A stretch of 64,000 nt of DNA, taken from assembly GCA_015068235.1 (NCBI GenBank), contig SVKY01000002.1, positions 41,870 to 105,869 on the forward strand. The letters run 5' to 3'. This document shows positions 36,585-45,036 of the stretch, piece by piece. Both the position numbers and the translations under genes were made by a program. The notes below the pieces were generated by a model. The model saw nothing but the letters and a program-made list of their open reading frames with translations, had not been told where the DNA came from and ran no database searches. How positions within the stretch are numbered: the first letter of the stretch is position 1; each line of letters opens with the position of its first letter. Source of the stretch: Oscillospiraceae bacterium (GTDB taxonomy: Bacteria; Bacillota; Clostridia; Oscillospirales; Oscillospiraceae).

Positions 36585-37164
36585 GCTGCGCCAAGCCATC
36601 GTCGTTGAGGGCAGATACGACAAGAATACGCTTTCTCAGATCGTGGATGCGCCGATTTTTGAGACCAACGGCTTCGGCATTATGAAGGATAAAAAATTAT
36701 TGGCGTTTTTGCGCCGTGTGGCGCAGGAGCGTGGGCTTGTGATCTTGACAGATTCCGATGGCGCAGGCTTTGTGATCCGCAATTTTTTGAAGGGCGCTTT
36801 GCCGAAGGAACATGTACTGCACGCTTATATTCCCGATGTTTACGGCAAGGAGCGGCGCAAGGCGCACGGCGGTAAGGAGGGAAAGCTCGGCGTGGAAGGT
36901 ATGAGCAGGGAAATTCTGCGCAAAGCGCTTGAAAACGCGGGGGTACAGGTGGAGGAAGCGTCCGAGCCTGTGCGCCGAATTACGAAGACAGATTTATTTC
37001 TCGCAGGTCTATCCGGAGGAAGCAGCAGCAGCGCTAAGCGCAAGGAGCTTCAGCTTGATTTGAATTTGCCGGAGCATTTGGGCAGTAATGCCTTTTTGGA
37101 GGCGCTGAATCTTCTGATGAGCTACGAGGAATTTGAACAAAGATACGGAGTAAATCATGATTGA
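36577..37164 (+). CDS. rnmV: Ribonuclease M5
   Basis: 195 residues. TOPRIM endoribonuclease that matures the ends of 5S rRNA. The TOPRIM motifs are the Glu in AIVVEGRYDKN and the DxD in VILTDSDGAG, followed by a conserved basic region KERRKAHGG and a DUF4093-type C-terminus. In Bacillus rnmV lies beside rsmA; here it lies in the comEC-holA group instead. Confidence 0.93.
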   Translation: MIKLRQAIVVEGRYDKNTLSQIVDAPIFETNGFGIMKDKKLLAFLRRVAQERGLVILTDSDGAGFVIRNFLKGALPKEHVLHAYIPDVYGKERRKAHGGKEGKLGVEGMSREILRKALENAGVQVEEASEPVRRITKTDLFLAGLSGGSSSSAKRKELQLDLNLPEHLGSNAFLEALNLLMSYEEFEQRYGVNHD

Positions 37165-39025
37165 GATTTCGGTAAAAAACCTGGTCAAATCGTTTGAGGT
37201 CGGAGACACGCTTCTGGATGGTATGAGCTTTGATATCCACGAGGGCGAATGTGTCGGCATCATGGGACGAAACGGCTGCGGCAAAACAACGCTGTTTCGG
37301 CTTCTGACGGGGGAGCTTTTTCCCGATGAGGGAGAGATCATGATCACAGCGCACAAACGCATTGGCTTGATCTCTCAGATTCCGCATTATCCGCAGGGCT
37401 ATACGGTGGAGATGGTTTTGAGAACTGCCTTTGCCAACCTTGAGCGCTTGCGGACAAAAATGGAGGCTTTGGAGCAAAAGCTGACTGCTTCGGCACCGAA
37501 GGCGCTTTTGGATGAATATGACAGCTTGAGCAATGCTTATTTGACCGGTGGAGGCTACGAGCAGGATACACAGGTTGATAAAATTTGCAACGGCTTGGGA
37601 ATCCCAATGCAGATGCGTGCGCAGGAATTTGACCGACTTTCCGGCGGCGAAAAGACCCGTGTGAACCTCGGAAGATTGTTGCTGGAAAAAACGGATATTT
37701 TGCTGTTGGACGAGCCGACCAACCATTTGGATCTGAAAAGCGTGGAGTGGCTTGAGGAATATATTCTGAAATTCAAGGGTACGGTATTGACGATCTCCCA
37801 TGACCGTTTTTTCCTGGATCGGGTAGTTGACCGCATCATTGAAATTTCAGCCGGAAAGGCGGAATTTTACAGCGGCAATTACACCTTCTATCTGCAGGAA
37901 AAGCAGGAGCGCTTTAACCGTCAGCTCAAACAATACGAGCAGGAGCAGGCGAAGCTGAAGCAGCTCGGCTACACGGTCGAGCGCATGAAGGGCTGGGGCA
38001 TCAACAACCGTGTGCTCTATCGCAGAGCGATGTCGATCCAGCACCGCATGGAGCGCATTGAGAAAACCGAACGCCCCCGCACCGAGAAGACCATGCGAGC
38101 CCGGTTCGGAGAAAAGGAATTTCACGGCGACGAGGTGTTGAGCGTCAAAAATTTGTCGAAAAGCTTTGGCGAACGAACGCTGTTTTCTGATGTGGAGCTG
38201 ACGGTGCGCGGCGGTGAACGCATTGCGCTTTTGGGCGACAACGGCACAGGAAAAACGACATTTTTGCGTGTACTTCTCGGAGAGCTGGCAGGGGAAGGGA
38301 AGATCAAATTCGGACCGTCCGTCAAGTCGGCTTACCTGCCGCAGGTGATGCACTTTTCGCATCCCGAGAGAACGCTTTACGATACGATGCTCTATGAGAA
38401 AAAATGTACGCCGCAATCGGCGCGTGACCGTTTGGGCGCATTTCTCTTCTCGGGCGAGGACGTGTTTAAGACCGTCGGAACGCTTTCGGGCGGCGAGCAG
38501 TCAAGGCTCAGGCTTTGCATGCTGATGGATGAGAAAATCAATCTTTTGATCCTGGACGAGCCGACGAACCATTTGGATGTTGCTTCAAGAGAATGGGTGG
38601 AATGTGCGATCGAGGAATACGAGGGAACGCTGATCTTCGTTTCGCATGACCGCTATTTTGTGGACAAATTTGCAAGCCGTATTTGGGAGCTGGAGAACGG
38701 CAAAATTCGGGATTTTCCATGCGGCTATGCAAAATATCGTTCAATTAAGGAGCATGAAACTGCGCCGCAGTTCCAACCCCAGAAGAAAAAAGAAAAGCCT
38801 GCCAAGATCATCGGCAGCAAGGAGCTGGAAAAGCTTGTGCGGCGTTTGGAGCGAGAGATCGCTTCGCAGGAGCAGGTGATGGCGGAGCTTGATGCGGCGC
38901 TGGAAAATGCGGCGTCTGACTATCAGGAGCTGATGCGCCTGACGCAAGAACGTCAGAAAGAGGAAACAAAATTGGATGACCTGATGCAGCAGTGGGAAGA
39001 AGCCGCCGCTGCACTGGAAGAATAA
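37157..39025 (+). CDS. ABC-F family ATP-binding protein
   Basis: 622 residues, two ABC ATPase domains and no membrane part. Domain 1: Walker A GRNGCGKTT, signature LSGGEKTRV, Walker B DEPTNHLD. A charged linker follows. Domain 2: GDNGTGKTT, LSGGEQSRL, DEPTNHLD. A C-terminal coiled coil rich in Glu, Lys and Gln (from about residue 540) resembles Uup/YdiF. ABC-F proteins act on ribosomes or, for Uup, in replication-linked functions. The context beside mrp and holA gives no clear clue. Overlaps rnmV by 8 nt. Confidence 0.9.
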   Translation: MIEISVKNLVKSFEVGDTLLDGMSFDIHEGECVGIMGRNGCGKTTLFRLLTGELFPDEGEIMITAHKRIGLISQIPHYPQGYTVEMVLRTAFANLERLRTKMEALEQKLTASAPKALLDEYDSLSNAYLTGGGYEQDTQVDKICNGLGIPMQMRAQEFDRLSGGEKTRVNLGRLLLEKTDILLLDEPTNHLDLKSVEWLEEYILKFKGTVLTISHDRFFLDRVVDRIIEISAGKAEFYSGNYTFYLQEKQERFNRQLKQYEQEQAKLKQLGYTVERMKGWGINNRVLYRRAMSIQHRMERIEKTERPRTEKTMRARFGEKEFHGDEVLSVKNLSKSFGERTLFSDVELTVRGGERIALLGDNGTGKTTFLRVLLGELAGEGKIKFGPSVKSAYLPQVMHFSHPERTLYDTMLYEKKCTPQSARDRLGAFLFSGEDVFKTVGTLSGGEQSRLRLCMLMDEKINLLILDEPTNHLDVASREWVECAIEEYEGTLIFVSHDRYFVDKFASRIWELENGKIRDFPCGYAKYRSIKEHETAPQFQPQKKKEKPAKIIGSKELEKLVRRLEREIASQEQVMAELDAALENAASDYQELMRLTQERQKEETKLDDLMQQWEEAAAALEE

Positions 39026-39039
39026 AGGAGTGTGCAACT

Positions 39040-39858
39040 ATGAGTGAACAATGCAGCGGCAATTGCGCAAGCTGCGGTGAAAGCTGCGGCGAACGTAAGC
39101 AGGAGAGCCTGCTTGCCGAGCTTCACGCCAAATCGAGCGTAAAGAAGGTATATGCCGTCGTTTCGGGTAAGGGCGGCGTCGGCAAGAGCACCGTGACGAG
39201 CATGCTGGCAACGGCGATGCAAAGAGCGGGAAAGCGTACTGCCATTTTGGATGCGGATATTACCGGTCCGTCCATTCCCAAAAGCTTCGGTGTCGGGCAG
39301 TGTATGGCAGATGACGATGGCATCTATCCTGCGCTGAGCAAAAACGGGATTCAGATCATGTCGATCAATCTCATGCTGGATAACGAGAGCGATCCTGTTT
39401 TGTGGCGTGGTCCGATCATTGCAGGCGCTGTCAAGCAGTTTTGGACAGATGTGATTTGGGACAATGTGGATTATATGTTTGTGGATATGCCTCCCGGAAC
39501 GGGCGATGTTCCGCTGACGGTGTTCCAATCCCTGCCCATCGACGGTGTGATCATCGTCACATCACCGCAGGAGCTCGTCGGCATGATCGTTTCCAAGGCG
39601 GTCAGGATGGCAAACATGATGAACGTTCCTGTGCTTGGCTTGGTGGAAAATTACAGCTATTTCCGCTGCGCTGATTGCGGAGCGAAGCATGAGCTGTTTG
39701 GCAAGAGCCATATCCAAGAGATTGCAGAGGAATACCACCTGCCGGTTTTGGCAAGACTTCCGATCGATCCGACGGTCGCAGAAAAATGCGACAACGGTAA
39801 GGCAGACGAGCTTGACACGACACAGATAGAGGCTGCCGTTGCTGCGATTGTGAAATAA
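39040..39858 (+). CDS. mrp: Mrp/NBP35-family iron-sulfur cluster carrier ATPase
   Basis: 272 residues from ATG 39040 after AAAGGAG. N-terminus with a Cys cluster (CSGNCASCGESCGE), a deviant Walker A GKGGVGKST, GDVPLTV and DMPPGTGD, and a C-terminal CADCGAKHELFG with the CxxC that holds a bridging 4Fe-4S cluster. Scaffold or carrier for Fe-S cluster assembly. Last gene before a terminator. Confidence 0.93.
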   Translation: MSEQCSGNCASCGESCGERKQESLLAELHAKSSVKKVYAVVSGKGGVGKSTVTSMLATAMQRAGKRTAILDADITGPSIPKSFGVGQCMADDDGIYPALSKNGIQIMSINLMLDNESDPVLWRGPIIAGAVKQFWTDVIWDNVDYMFVDMPPGTGDVPLTVFQSLPIDGVIIVTSPQELVGMIVSKAVRMANMMNVPVLGLVENYSYFRCADCGAKHELFGKSHIQEIAEEYHLPVLARLPIDPTVAEKCDNGKADELDTTQIEAAVAAIVK

Positions 39859-39871
39859 CGGTTGCTCGAAT

Positions 39872-39912
39872 GCAAGGATTTTTCGGTTTTTCCGCAAAAT
39901 CCTTGCTTTTCT
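39872..39912 (+). terminator. Terminator after mrp
   Basis: GCAAGGATTTT pairs with AAAATCCTTGC, followed by TTTTCTT. Confidence 0.85.
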
Positions 39913-40019
39913 TATTGGCGCTTTGCACTGGCGCACAAAACAAGTCCATTGCAAGCGCACTCAGCATCGGCAGCTTGGCTTCGGGTTCGTTTGGATGGCG
40001 GAAAAACTGAAAATTTCTC

Positions 40020-40048
40020 TTTACAGAATGCAAACTTTGGGGTATACT
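40020..40048 (+). promoter_or_regulatory. Sigma-A promoter of prfB
   Basis: TTTACA (40020-40025), 17-nt spacer, TATACT (40043-40048). Confidence 0.75.
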
Positions 40049-40081
40049 GTATAAGGAAATTTTTGTGATGGAGCGATTGAT

Positions 40082-41203
40082 ATGATTCAATTTGATGAAT
40101 ACAAGGTGAAGCTGAACGACCTGAAGCCAAAGTTAGAGGAGCTGAAGGCTGCTTATTTGCCACAGAGCCTTTTGGATGAGCTTGAGCGTCTGCATGCTAT
40201 GGCAGAATCTCCCGGTTTCTGGGATGATCCTGCACGTTCACAGAAGGCGGTCATGCGCACGAAGAATCTGGAGACAAAGAGAGACAAATATGCGGACATG
40301 GTTTCCTCGTGGGAGGATCTGATGACCATTTGTGAGATGGCTTTGGAGGAGAATGATGACTCCATGCTTGAGGAATTGGTCGATAGCTATGGAAAGCTGG
40401 AATCTGCGATGGAGGCTGCCCGTTTGGAGACCCTTTTGACGGGAGAATATGATCGCAACAATGCGCTTCTCTCCTTCCATGCAGGCGCAGGCGGCACCGA
40501 GGCACAGGATTGGTGCTATATGCTCTACCGTATGTATACCCGTTGGGCAGAGGCACACGGCTATACCTATAAAATTTTGGACTACCTTGACGGAGATGAA
40601 GCAGGGCTCAAGTCTGCGGACATCATGATCGAGGGCGAAAATGCGTATGGCTTCCTCAAGAGTGAAGCCGGCGTGCATCGTTTGGTGCGTGTTTCTCCGT
40701 TTGATGCAGCCGGAAGACGGCATACGTCGTTCTCCGCAGTTGAGGTCATTCCAGAGATCGATGATGATGTCGAAGTTGAGATCCGTCCGGAGGATATCGA
40801 GATGCAGGTCTACCGTTCCTCCGGTGCAGGCGGTCAGCACATCAACAAGACCTCCTCCGCTGTTCGTCTGACCCACAAGCCGACCGGCATCGTGGTTGCT
40901 TGCCAGACACAGCGTGATCAGTTCCAAAACAAAGAGAACTGTATGCGCATGCTTCGTTCAAAGCTTGTTGAAATCAAGGAACGTGAGCATTTGGAAAAAA
41001 TCTCCGATATCAAGGGCGTACAGCAGAAGATCGAATGGGGCAGCCAGATCCGTTCTTACGTTTTCATGCCCTATACGCTTGCCAAGGACACCCGTACCGC
41101 TTACGAAATGACCAATATCAATGCGGTAATGGACGGCGATATTGACGGTTTCATCAATGCATACCTGACATGTGCGGCAACAGGAACCTGGGCGACAAAA
41201 TAA
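40082..41203 (+). CDS. prfB: Peptide chain release factor 2
   Basis: 373 residues. Recognises UGA/UAA. Shows the specificity tripeptide SPF in VRVSPFDAAG and the catalytic GGQ in GAGGQHINKTSS. Unlike many RF2 genes there is no programmed frameshift: the segment around codon 26 reads straight through (AAYLPQSLLDEL) with no CTTTGA site. Start ATG 40082. Confidence 0.96.
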   Translation: MIQFDEYKVKLNDLKPKLEELKAAYLPQSLLDELERLHAMAESPGFWDDPARSQKAVMRTKNLETKRDKYADMVSSWEDLMTICEMALEENDDSMLEELVDSYGKLESAMEAARLETLLTGEYDRNNALLSFHAGAGGTEAQDWCYMLYRMYTRWAEAHGYTYKILDYLDGDEAGLKSADIMIEGENAYGFLKSEAGVHRLVRVSPFDAAGRRHTSFSAVEVIPEIDDDVEVEIRPEDIEMQVYRSSGAGGQHINKTSSAVRLTHKPTGIVVACQTQRDQFQNKENCMRMLRSKLVEIKEREHLEKISDIKGVQQKIEWGSQIRSYVFMPYTLAKDTRTAYEMTNINAVMDGDIDGFINAYLTCAATGTWATK

Positions 41204-41225
41204 TTGTAAAAATTGAAAATAGTGC

Positions 41226-41254
41226 TTGAAAAAATTGCACTTGTGTGTTAAAAT
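41226..41254 (+). promoter_or_regulatory. Sigma-A promoter of secG
   Basis: TTGAAA (41226-41231), 17-nt spacer, TAAAAT (41249-41254). The leader between it and secG contains TACCGCATGCCGCAATTGCGGTA, an imperfect hairpin. Confidence 0.75.
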
Positions 41255-41340
41255 ACCTATTGTTGTGTATATATTCGTTCGCAAGAACGTCATTACGGCG
41301 TACCGCATGCCGCAATTGCGGTAGTTTTACGGAGGTTAAA

Positions 41341-41580
41341 ATGGAAATTGCTCTTCTGATTATGCAGATTATTTCTTGTATTGCACTGATCGCCATTATC
41401 ATGATGCAAAGTGGCAAGGAGAACGGCCTTGGCGCAATTGCAGGCAATTCTGACAACTTTTTCGGCAAGAACAAGACCGCAACCAAGGAAGCGAAGCTTG
41501 CTCGCATCACCAAGTGGGTTGCAGGTGCTTTCGTTCTGCTGACCCTGTTTGCTTCCATGGTCGTCACCATGGGTGCTTAA
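41341..41580 (+). CDS. secG: Preprotein translocase subunit SecG
   Basis: 79 residues, two membrane helices (about 4-24 and 55-75) joined by a loop with QSGKENGLGAIAGNSDNFFGKNK, the typical SecG signature. Start ATG 41341 after ACGGAGG. Part of the SecYEG channel. Its 3' end overlaps the convergent spoIID gene by 17 nt. Confidence 0.95.
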   Translation: MEIALLIMQIISCIALIAIIMMQSGKENGLGAIAGNSDNFFGKNKTATKEAKLARITKWVAGAFVLLTLFASMVVTMGA

Positions 41581-42571
41581 TTGCTTCGAAAAATAACGTC
41601 TCTTCCGGGTTCGGAGGAGACGTTTTTTTCATGCAAAGCTGCTGCAGCTCGATATTTTGATAATAGTGCTTCAGAATGTCATCAAATTTGCAATCTGCCT
41701 CTGCCAGGGCTTTGGCGCCGTATTGGCTCATGCCGACACGGTGACCGAAGCCGTAGGTCGTGATCCTGATGTCATCACCAATGAGATCAAAATCGATCTG
41801 TGTCGAGCGCAGAGAGAATATCGTTCTGAGATCTGTGCCCGAAATTTCGACGCCACCAATCTGCGCCGTATCAATACCGCCGCCTCTGGTATAGCTGATC
41901 TTGCCGAACCAATTTTCCGGCGAGCCGTCTAAGACGATGAGCGGATAATGCTCGGTCAGCGTTTGCGCAAAATAGGAAGCGTCTAAAACCACTTCCTCGG
42001 AATATCTCGGCGCATCGCTTTCATCGGGACTCTCTACCGATTGCAGATAGGGAATTTCACCGCCCCAAACGGCAACGGCTGCCTCAGTTCGGCTTCCGCA
42101 GCAGGAAAAATAGGTCGCATCGATCAGCTTGTTGTCATAGGTGATCACAAGTCCATCTGTTTGCAAAACCGCTTCAGCGGCAATTTCATTCTGGTTGCTG
42201 CTCCACCCTTGACAGCAAGCAGGGCTTGTGCAGACATCGGCATCGATGTGCTTTCTTGCCTGTGATTGTTTTAAGGCAAAGGTGCGAGCTGCAACTGCCT
42301 GCGCTTTTTGCGCTTCGATCGGGAAGTCCTCTGGCATTTCCGCACTGAGTACGCCGATCAGATATTCCTGCAAGCTCATTTCCTCAACGCCATCGGCGAA
42401 CTTGATCCGCAGCGTCAGTGAGCGGTCAAATTCACTTTCCAAAACAACAGGCTCCGTTTCTTCGGTTGGCATAATACTGCTTTCATGATATTCCCTGATC
42501 AGCCTTGGAATCAAAAAGGCACCTGCTGCAATGAGAATTGTAAAGAGAATGTAAATTATAGATCGTTTCAT
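41564..42571 (-). CDS. spoIID: SpoIID/LytB-domain peptidoglycan lytic enzyme
   Basis: 335 residues from ATG 42571 after GGGAGGAA. One N-terminal membrane helix, then a SpoIID domain: LQEYLIGVLSAEMPEDFPIEAQKAQAVAARTFAL with the catalytic Glu, a CTSPACCQGW motif, and the closing GFGHRVGMSQYGAKALAEA. SpoIID is a lytic transglycosylase of the engulfment machinery in the mother cell. The last ~20 residues (MKKTSPPNPEETLFF...) are encoded by DNA that also forms the secG terminator and look like an added tail. Confidence 0.9.
   Translation of the reverse strand: MKRSIIYILFTILIAAGAFLIPRLIREYHESSIMPTEETEPVVLESEFDRSLTLRIKFADGVEEMSLQEYLIGVLSAEMPEDFPIEAQKAQAVAARTFALKQSQARKHIDADVCTSPACCQGWSSNQNEIAAEAVLQTDGLVITYDNKLIDATYFSCCGSRTEAAVAVWGGEIPYLQSVESPDESDAPRYSEEVVLDASYFAQTLTEHYPLIVLDGSPENWFGKISYTRGGGIDTAQIGGVEISGTDLRTIFSLRSTQIDFDLIGDDIRITTYGFGHRVGMSQYGAKALAEADCKFDDILKHYYQNIELQQLCMKKTSPPNPEETLFFEAIKHPW
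41595..41631 (+). terminator. Terminator after secG, inside the 3' end of spoIID
   Basis: AACGTCTCTTCC pairs with GGAGGAGACGTT, followed by T7. Confidence 0.85.
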
Positions 42572-42591
42572 TGGTTCCTCCCATAAAATTC

Positions 42592-42620
42592 TTGACGGCA
42601 TTTATTTTTTTTGGTAAAAT
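42592..42620 (+). promoter_or_regulatory. Sigma-A promoter of the citrate synthase gene
   Basis: TTGACG (42592-42597), 17-nt spacer, TAAAAT (42615-42620); divergent from spoIID. Confidence 0.8.
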
Positions 42621-42642
42621 ATTCAGAAAACGAGGTGATTGT

Positions 42643-44013
42643 ATGGCAGAGAGTATTTTGACATCAGAGCGTGCAACGGACTTCCTTCACACTTTATGCA
42701 CGGATTATAAGATTCATAACAGCTTGACCATGGAGGCGCGCACAAATAGTTTGATCAAGCGGGGCTTGCGTAACGACGACGGCACAGGTGTCATGGTCGG
42801 CTGCACCAAAATCGGCAATGTTATGGGCTATCATGTCATTGACGGTGACCGTGAACCGATCGAAGGTCGATTGGTCTACCGTGGATATGATCTTGCGGAT
42901 TTGGTCGATGCCTACATTCGGGAGAGTCGTTTCGGCTTTACCGAGGTTGCTTACCTACTGCTGTTCGGTCATCTGCCCGACACGGATCAGTATGTGAAAT
43001 TTGCATCGCTTTTGAATGATTATACAGCGCTTCCCGATCATTTTGTCGAGGACATGATCATCAAGCATCCGAGCAACGATGTGATGAACAAGCTTGGACG
43101 TTCGGTGCTGACGCTCTATTCCTCCGACCCCAACCCAGACGAAGTCTCCGTGGAAAACATGATGCGCCAGTCTATCGAGTTGGTTGCCCGCTTCCCTATC
43201 ATCGTCGCTTATGCCTATGTTGTGAAGCGGCATTATTTCGACAATGACAGCCTCTATTTGCACAGACCCGATGCCTCCTTGTCCGCTGCGGAAAATTTCC
43301 TGCGAATGATCCGTCCGGATAAGCAGTACACGATGGAGGAAGCAAGGCTGTTAGACCTCTGCTTGGTGTGCCATGCCGAGCATGGCGGCGGTAACAATTC
43401 GACCTTCTCCTGCAGAAGCGTGGCTTCGACAGGAACAGATACCTATTCCGCAATTGCCGCCGCAGTCGGCTCCTTGAAGGGTCCGAAGCATGGTGGTGCG
43501 AATGCACAAGTTTTGCGCCAGTTTGAGGAGTTTAAGAAAAACGTCCGCAACTGGAAGGACGATGATCAGATCGCCGCATATATTGCAAGAATTTTACGCA
43601 AAGAGGTCAGCGATCACAGCGGACTTGTCTATGGCATGGGGCATGCGATCTATACGCTTTCCGATCCTCGAGCGGTGATCTTGAAGCGCAGTGCCAGAAA
43701 GCTTGCCGAGCAGAGAGGAATGCTCGATGAGTTGGAACTGTTGGAAGCAATTGAACGCATCACACCGCTGGTCTTTGCGGAGGTAACGGGCAATGAAAAG
43801 GCAATGTGCGCCAATGTGGATATGTATTCCGGCTTGATTTATCAGATGCTGGATATCCCACCTGAGCTGTTTACGCCACTGTTCGCCATCGCAAGAATCA
43901 CAGGCTGGTGCGCACACCGCATGGAAGAGGCGTTGACCGGCGGTCGAATCTACCGACCGGCTTATAAACCTCTCATTCGCCACAAAGAGTATATCCCAAT
44001 GTCAGAGCGTTGA
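42643..44013 (+). CDS. gltA: Citrate synthase
   Basis: 456 residues from ATG 42643 after GAGGTGA. Condenses acetyl-CoA and oxaloacetate. Active-site motifs: HGGGNNSTF (first His), GSLKGPKHGGAN (second His region), GMGHAIYTLSDPRA and VTGNEKAMCANVDMYSGL with the catalytic Asp. The N-terminal small domain SLTMEARTNSLIKRGLRNDDGTGV and the overall length match the long clostridial form. Monocistronic. Confidence 0.95.
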   Translation: MAESILTSERATDFLHTLCTDYKIHNSLTMEARTNSLIKRGLRNDDGTGVMVGCTKIGNVMGYHVIDGDREPIEGRLVYRGYDLADLVDAYIRESRFGFTEVAYLLLFGHLPDTDQYVKFASLLNDYTALPDHFVEDMIIKHPSNDVMNKLGRSVLTLYSSDPNPDEVSVENMMRQSIELVARFPIIVAYAYVVKRHYFDNDSLYLHRPDASLSAAENFLRMIRPDKQYTMEEARLLDLCLVCHAEHGGGNNSTFSCRSVASTGTDTYSAIAAAVGSLKGPKHGGANAQVLRQFEEFKKNVRNWKDDDQIAAYIARILRKEVSDHSGLVYGMGHAIYTLSDPRAVILKRSARKLAEQRGMLDELELLEAIERITPLVFAEVTGNEKAMCANVDMYSGLIYQMLDIPPELFTPLFAIARITGWCAHRMEEALTGGRIYRPAYKPLIRHKEYIPMSER

Positions 44014-44017
44014 TACA

Positions 44018-44060
44018 AAAAACGACTTAGGCTGGATCAGCCTAAGTCGTTTTTATACTA
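44018..44060 (+). terminator. Terminator after citrate synthase
   Basis: AAAAACGACTTAGGCTG pairs with CAGCCTAAGTCGTTTTT. Confidence 0.92.
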
Positions 44061-44065
44061 ATTTT

Positions 44066-44215
44066 TAATAAAACGGTTTCATCGTTTTATTACCCGCTCT
44101 GCGAGTGGGTGGCGGCGTAGCCGACAAGAATGTTGTACAATGCTTTTCTTGCCGCCACAGGCGGTGCAGGATGTTCATCCTGCAATAAAATGGTTTTCAA
44201 ACCATTTTATCAAGA
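44066..44215. repeat. Highly structured intergenic palindromic element
   Basis: Four or five adjacent inverted repeats in 150 nt: ATAAAACGGTTTCATCGTTTTAT, ACCCGCTCTGCGAGTGGGT, GGCGGC...GCCGCC, GCAGGATGTTCATCCTGC and ATAAAATGGTTTTCAAACCATTTTAT. No ORF. It sits between convergent genes and looks like a dispersed repeat or a structured RNA. Confidence 0.6.
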
Positions 44216-44232
44216 AACAGTATTATATGCTC

Positions 44233-44601
44233 TTATGCTTCAATAATATCTGCGTCCTGAGCGTTCTTTTTCACGGACTCGATGCCGTTTTTGCAGGAAG
44301 CGATTGCCTTATATCCCTCGCTGACAGCGATGACCTGCCCGTTCTTTGCCTTCAGGCGGAAACGGAACTCCCCTGCCTTGTCGATATAAAGCTCGAACTT
44401 CGGGCACTTTTCAGTGGCGAAGCCTTCAACGCTCTGATCCTCCACCGCAGCGATAGGTGCGTTCTTCTGAACGCTCTCGATGCCGTTGCGGCAAGCAGCT
44501 TCACTTTCGTAAACCTCGGATGTTGCAATGACCTCGCCATTGCCGGCCTTCAGATCGAACTTGATACCGGTTGCGGTTTTGCGAATAACGAATTTACCCA
44601 T
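44233..44601 (-). CDS. YegP-family (DUF1508) tandem-domain protein
   Basis: 122 residues made of two DUF1508 repeats: GKFVIRKTATGIKFDLKAGNGEVIATSEVYESEAACRNGIESV and FELYIDKAGEFRFRLKAKNGQVIAVSEGYKAIASCKNGIESV. Small beta-rich protein of unclear function, as in E. coli YegP. Start ATG 44601 after ATAGGAGAA. Confidence 0.9.
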   Translation of the reverse strand: MGKFVIRKTATGIKFDLKAGNGEVIATSEVYESEAACRNGIESVQKNAPIAAVEDQSVEGFATEKCPKFELYIDKAGEFRFRLKAKNGQVIAVSEGYKAIASCKNGIESVKKNAQDADIIEA

Positions 44602-44624
44602 AACAATTCTCCTATCTTTATTTT

Positions 44625-44843
44625 TTAGAATAAACCTTTGATCTTTCCTGCAATGCCGGAGAGCTGGTCACTCGCCAGTGCAGCCTTAACGCCGTCAACG
44701 ACCTTGTCAGCTACGCCGTCGGGAATGTCTACGCCGATCAGCTTTTCGATGGTCTTCTCAGGGTCCTTGGTAAAATCGTCCTTCAAAGAAGGATTGCTCT
44801 TGATCTTATCAACGATGTCGGAAATTTTTGCTTTGATATCCAT
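44625..44843 (-). CDS. 72-residue helical protein with NHLP-leader-like C-terminal half
   Basis: The real gene is the last 72 codons of the longer track ORF: ATG 44843 follows AAAGGAGC. Sequence starts MDIKAKISDIVDKIKSNPSL, continues FTKDPEKTIEKLIGVDIPDG, and ends GIAGKIKGLF. The DP-x-x-(T/A)-x-x-x-L-x-G-V-x-(I/L)-P-(D/E)-G pattern resembles nitrile-hydratase-like leader peptides of RiPP precursors, but no modifying enzyme gene is adjacent. Function unknown. It lies 23 nt upstream of yegP on the same strand. Confidence 0.65.
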   Translation of the reverse strand: MDIKAKISDIVDKIKSNPSLKDDFTKDPEKTIEKLIGVDIPDGVADKVVDGVKAALASDQLSGIAGKIKGLF

Positions 44844-45036
44844 AAGTAGCTCCTTTCGACGGTTGTAATGAGTTGCTATTATCATTATATATCGCGAAAA
44901 AATTTTTTTCAATACTTTTCTTCCAATTTCGCAGAACAAACTTGCAGCATGTCGTTTTTTGCAAAAATAGGAACCGAAACAATGCCTGCAACATAGGCTG
45001 AAAAGGGGCGATCGCTCCCGAAAGGAGGAATTTGAT

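Noticed and set aside
40082-40170. Possible programmed frameshift in prfB
   Set aside because: No CTTTGA or in-frame TGA near codon 26; the ORF is continuous.
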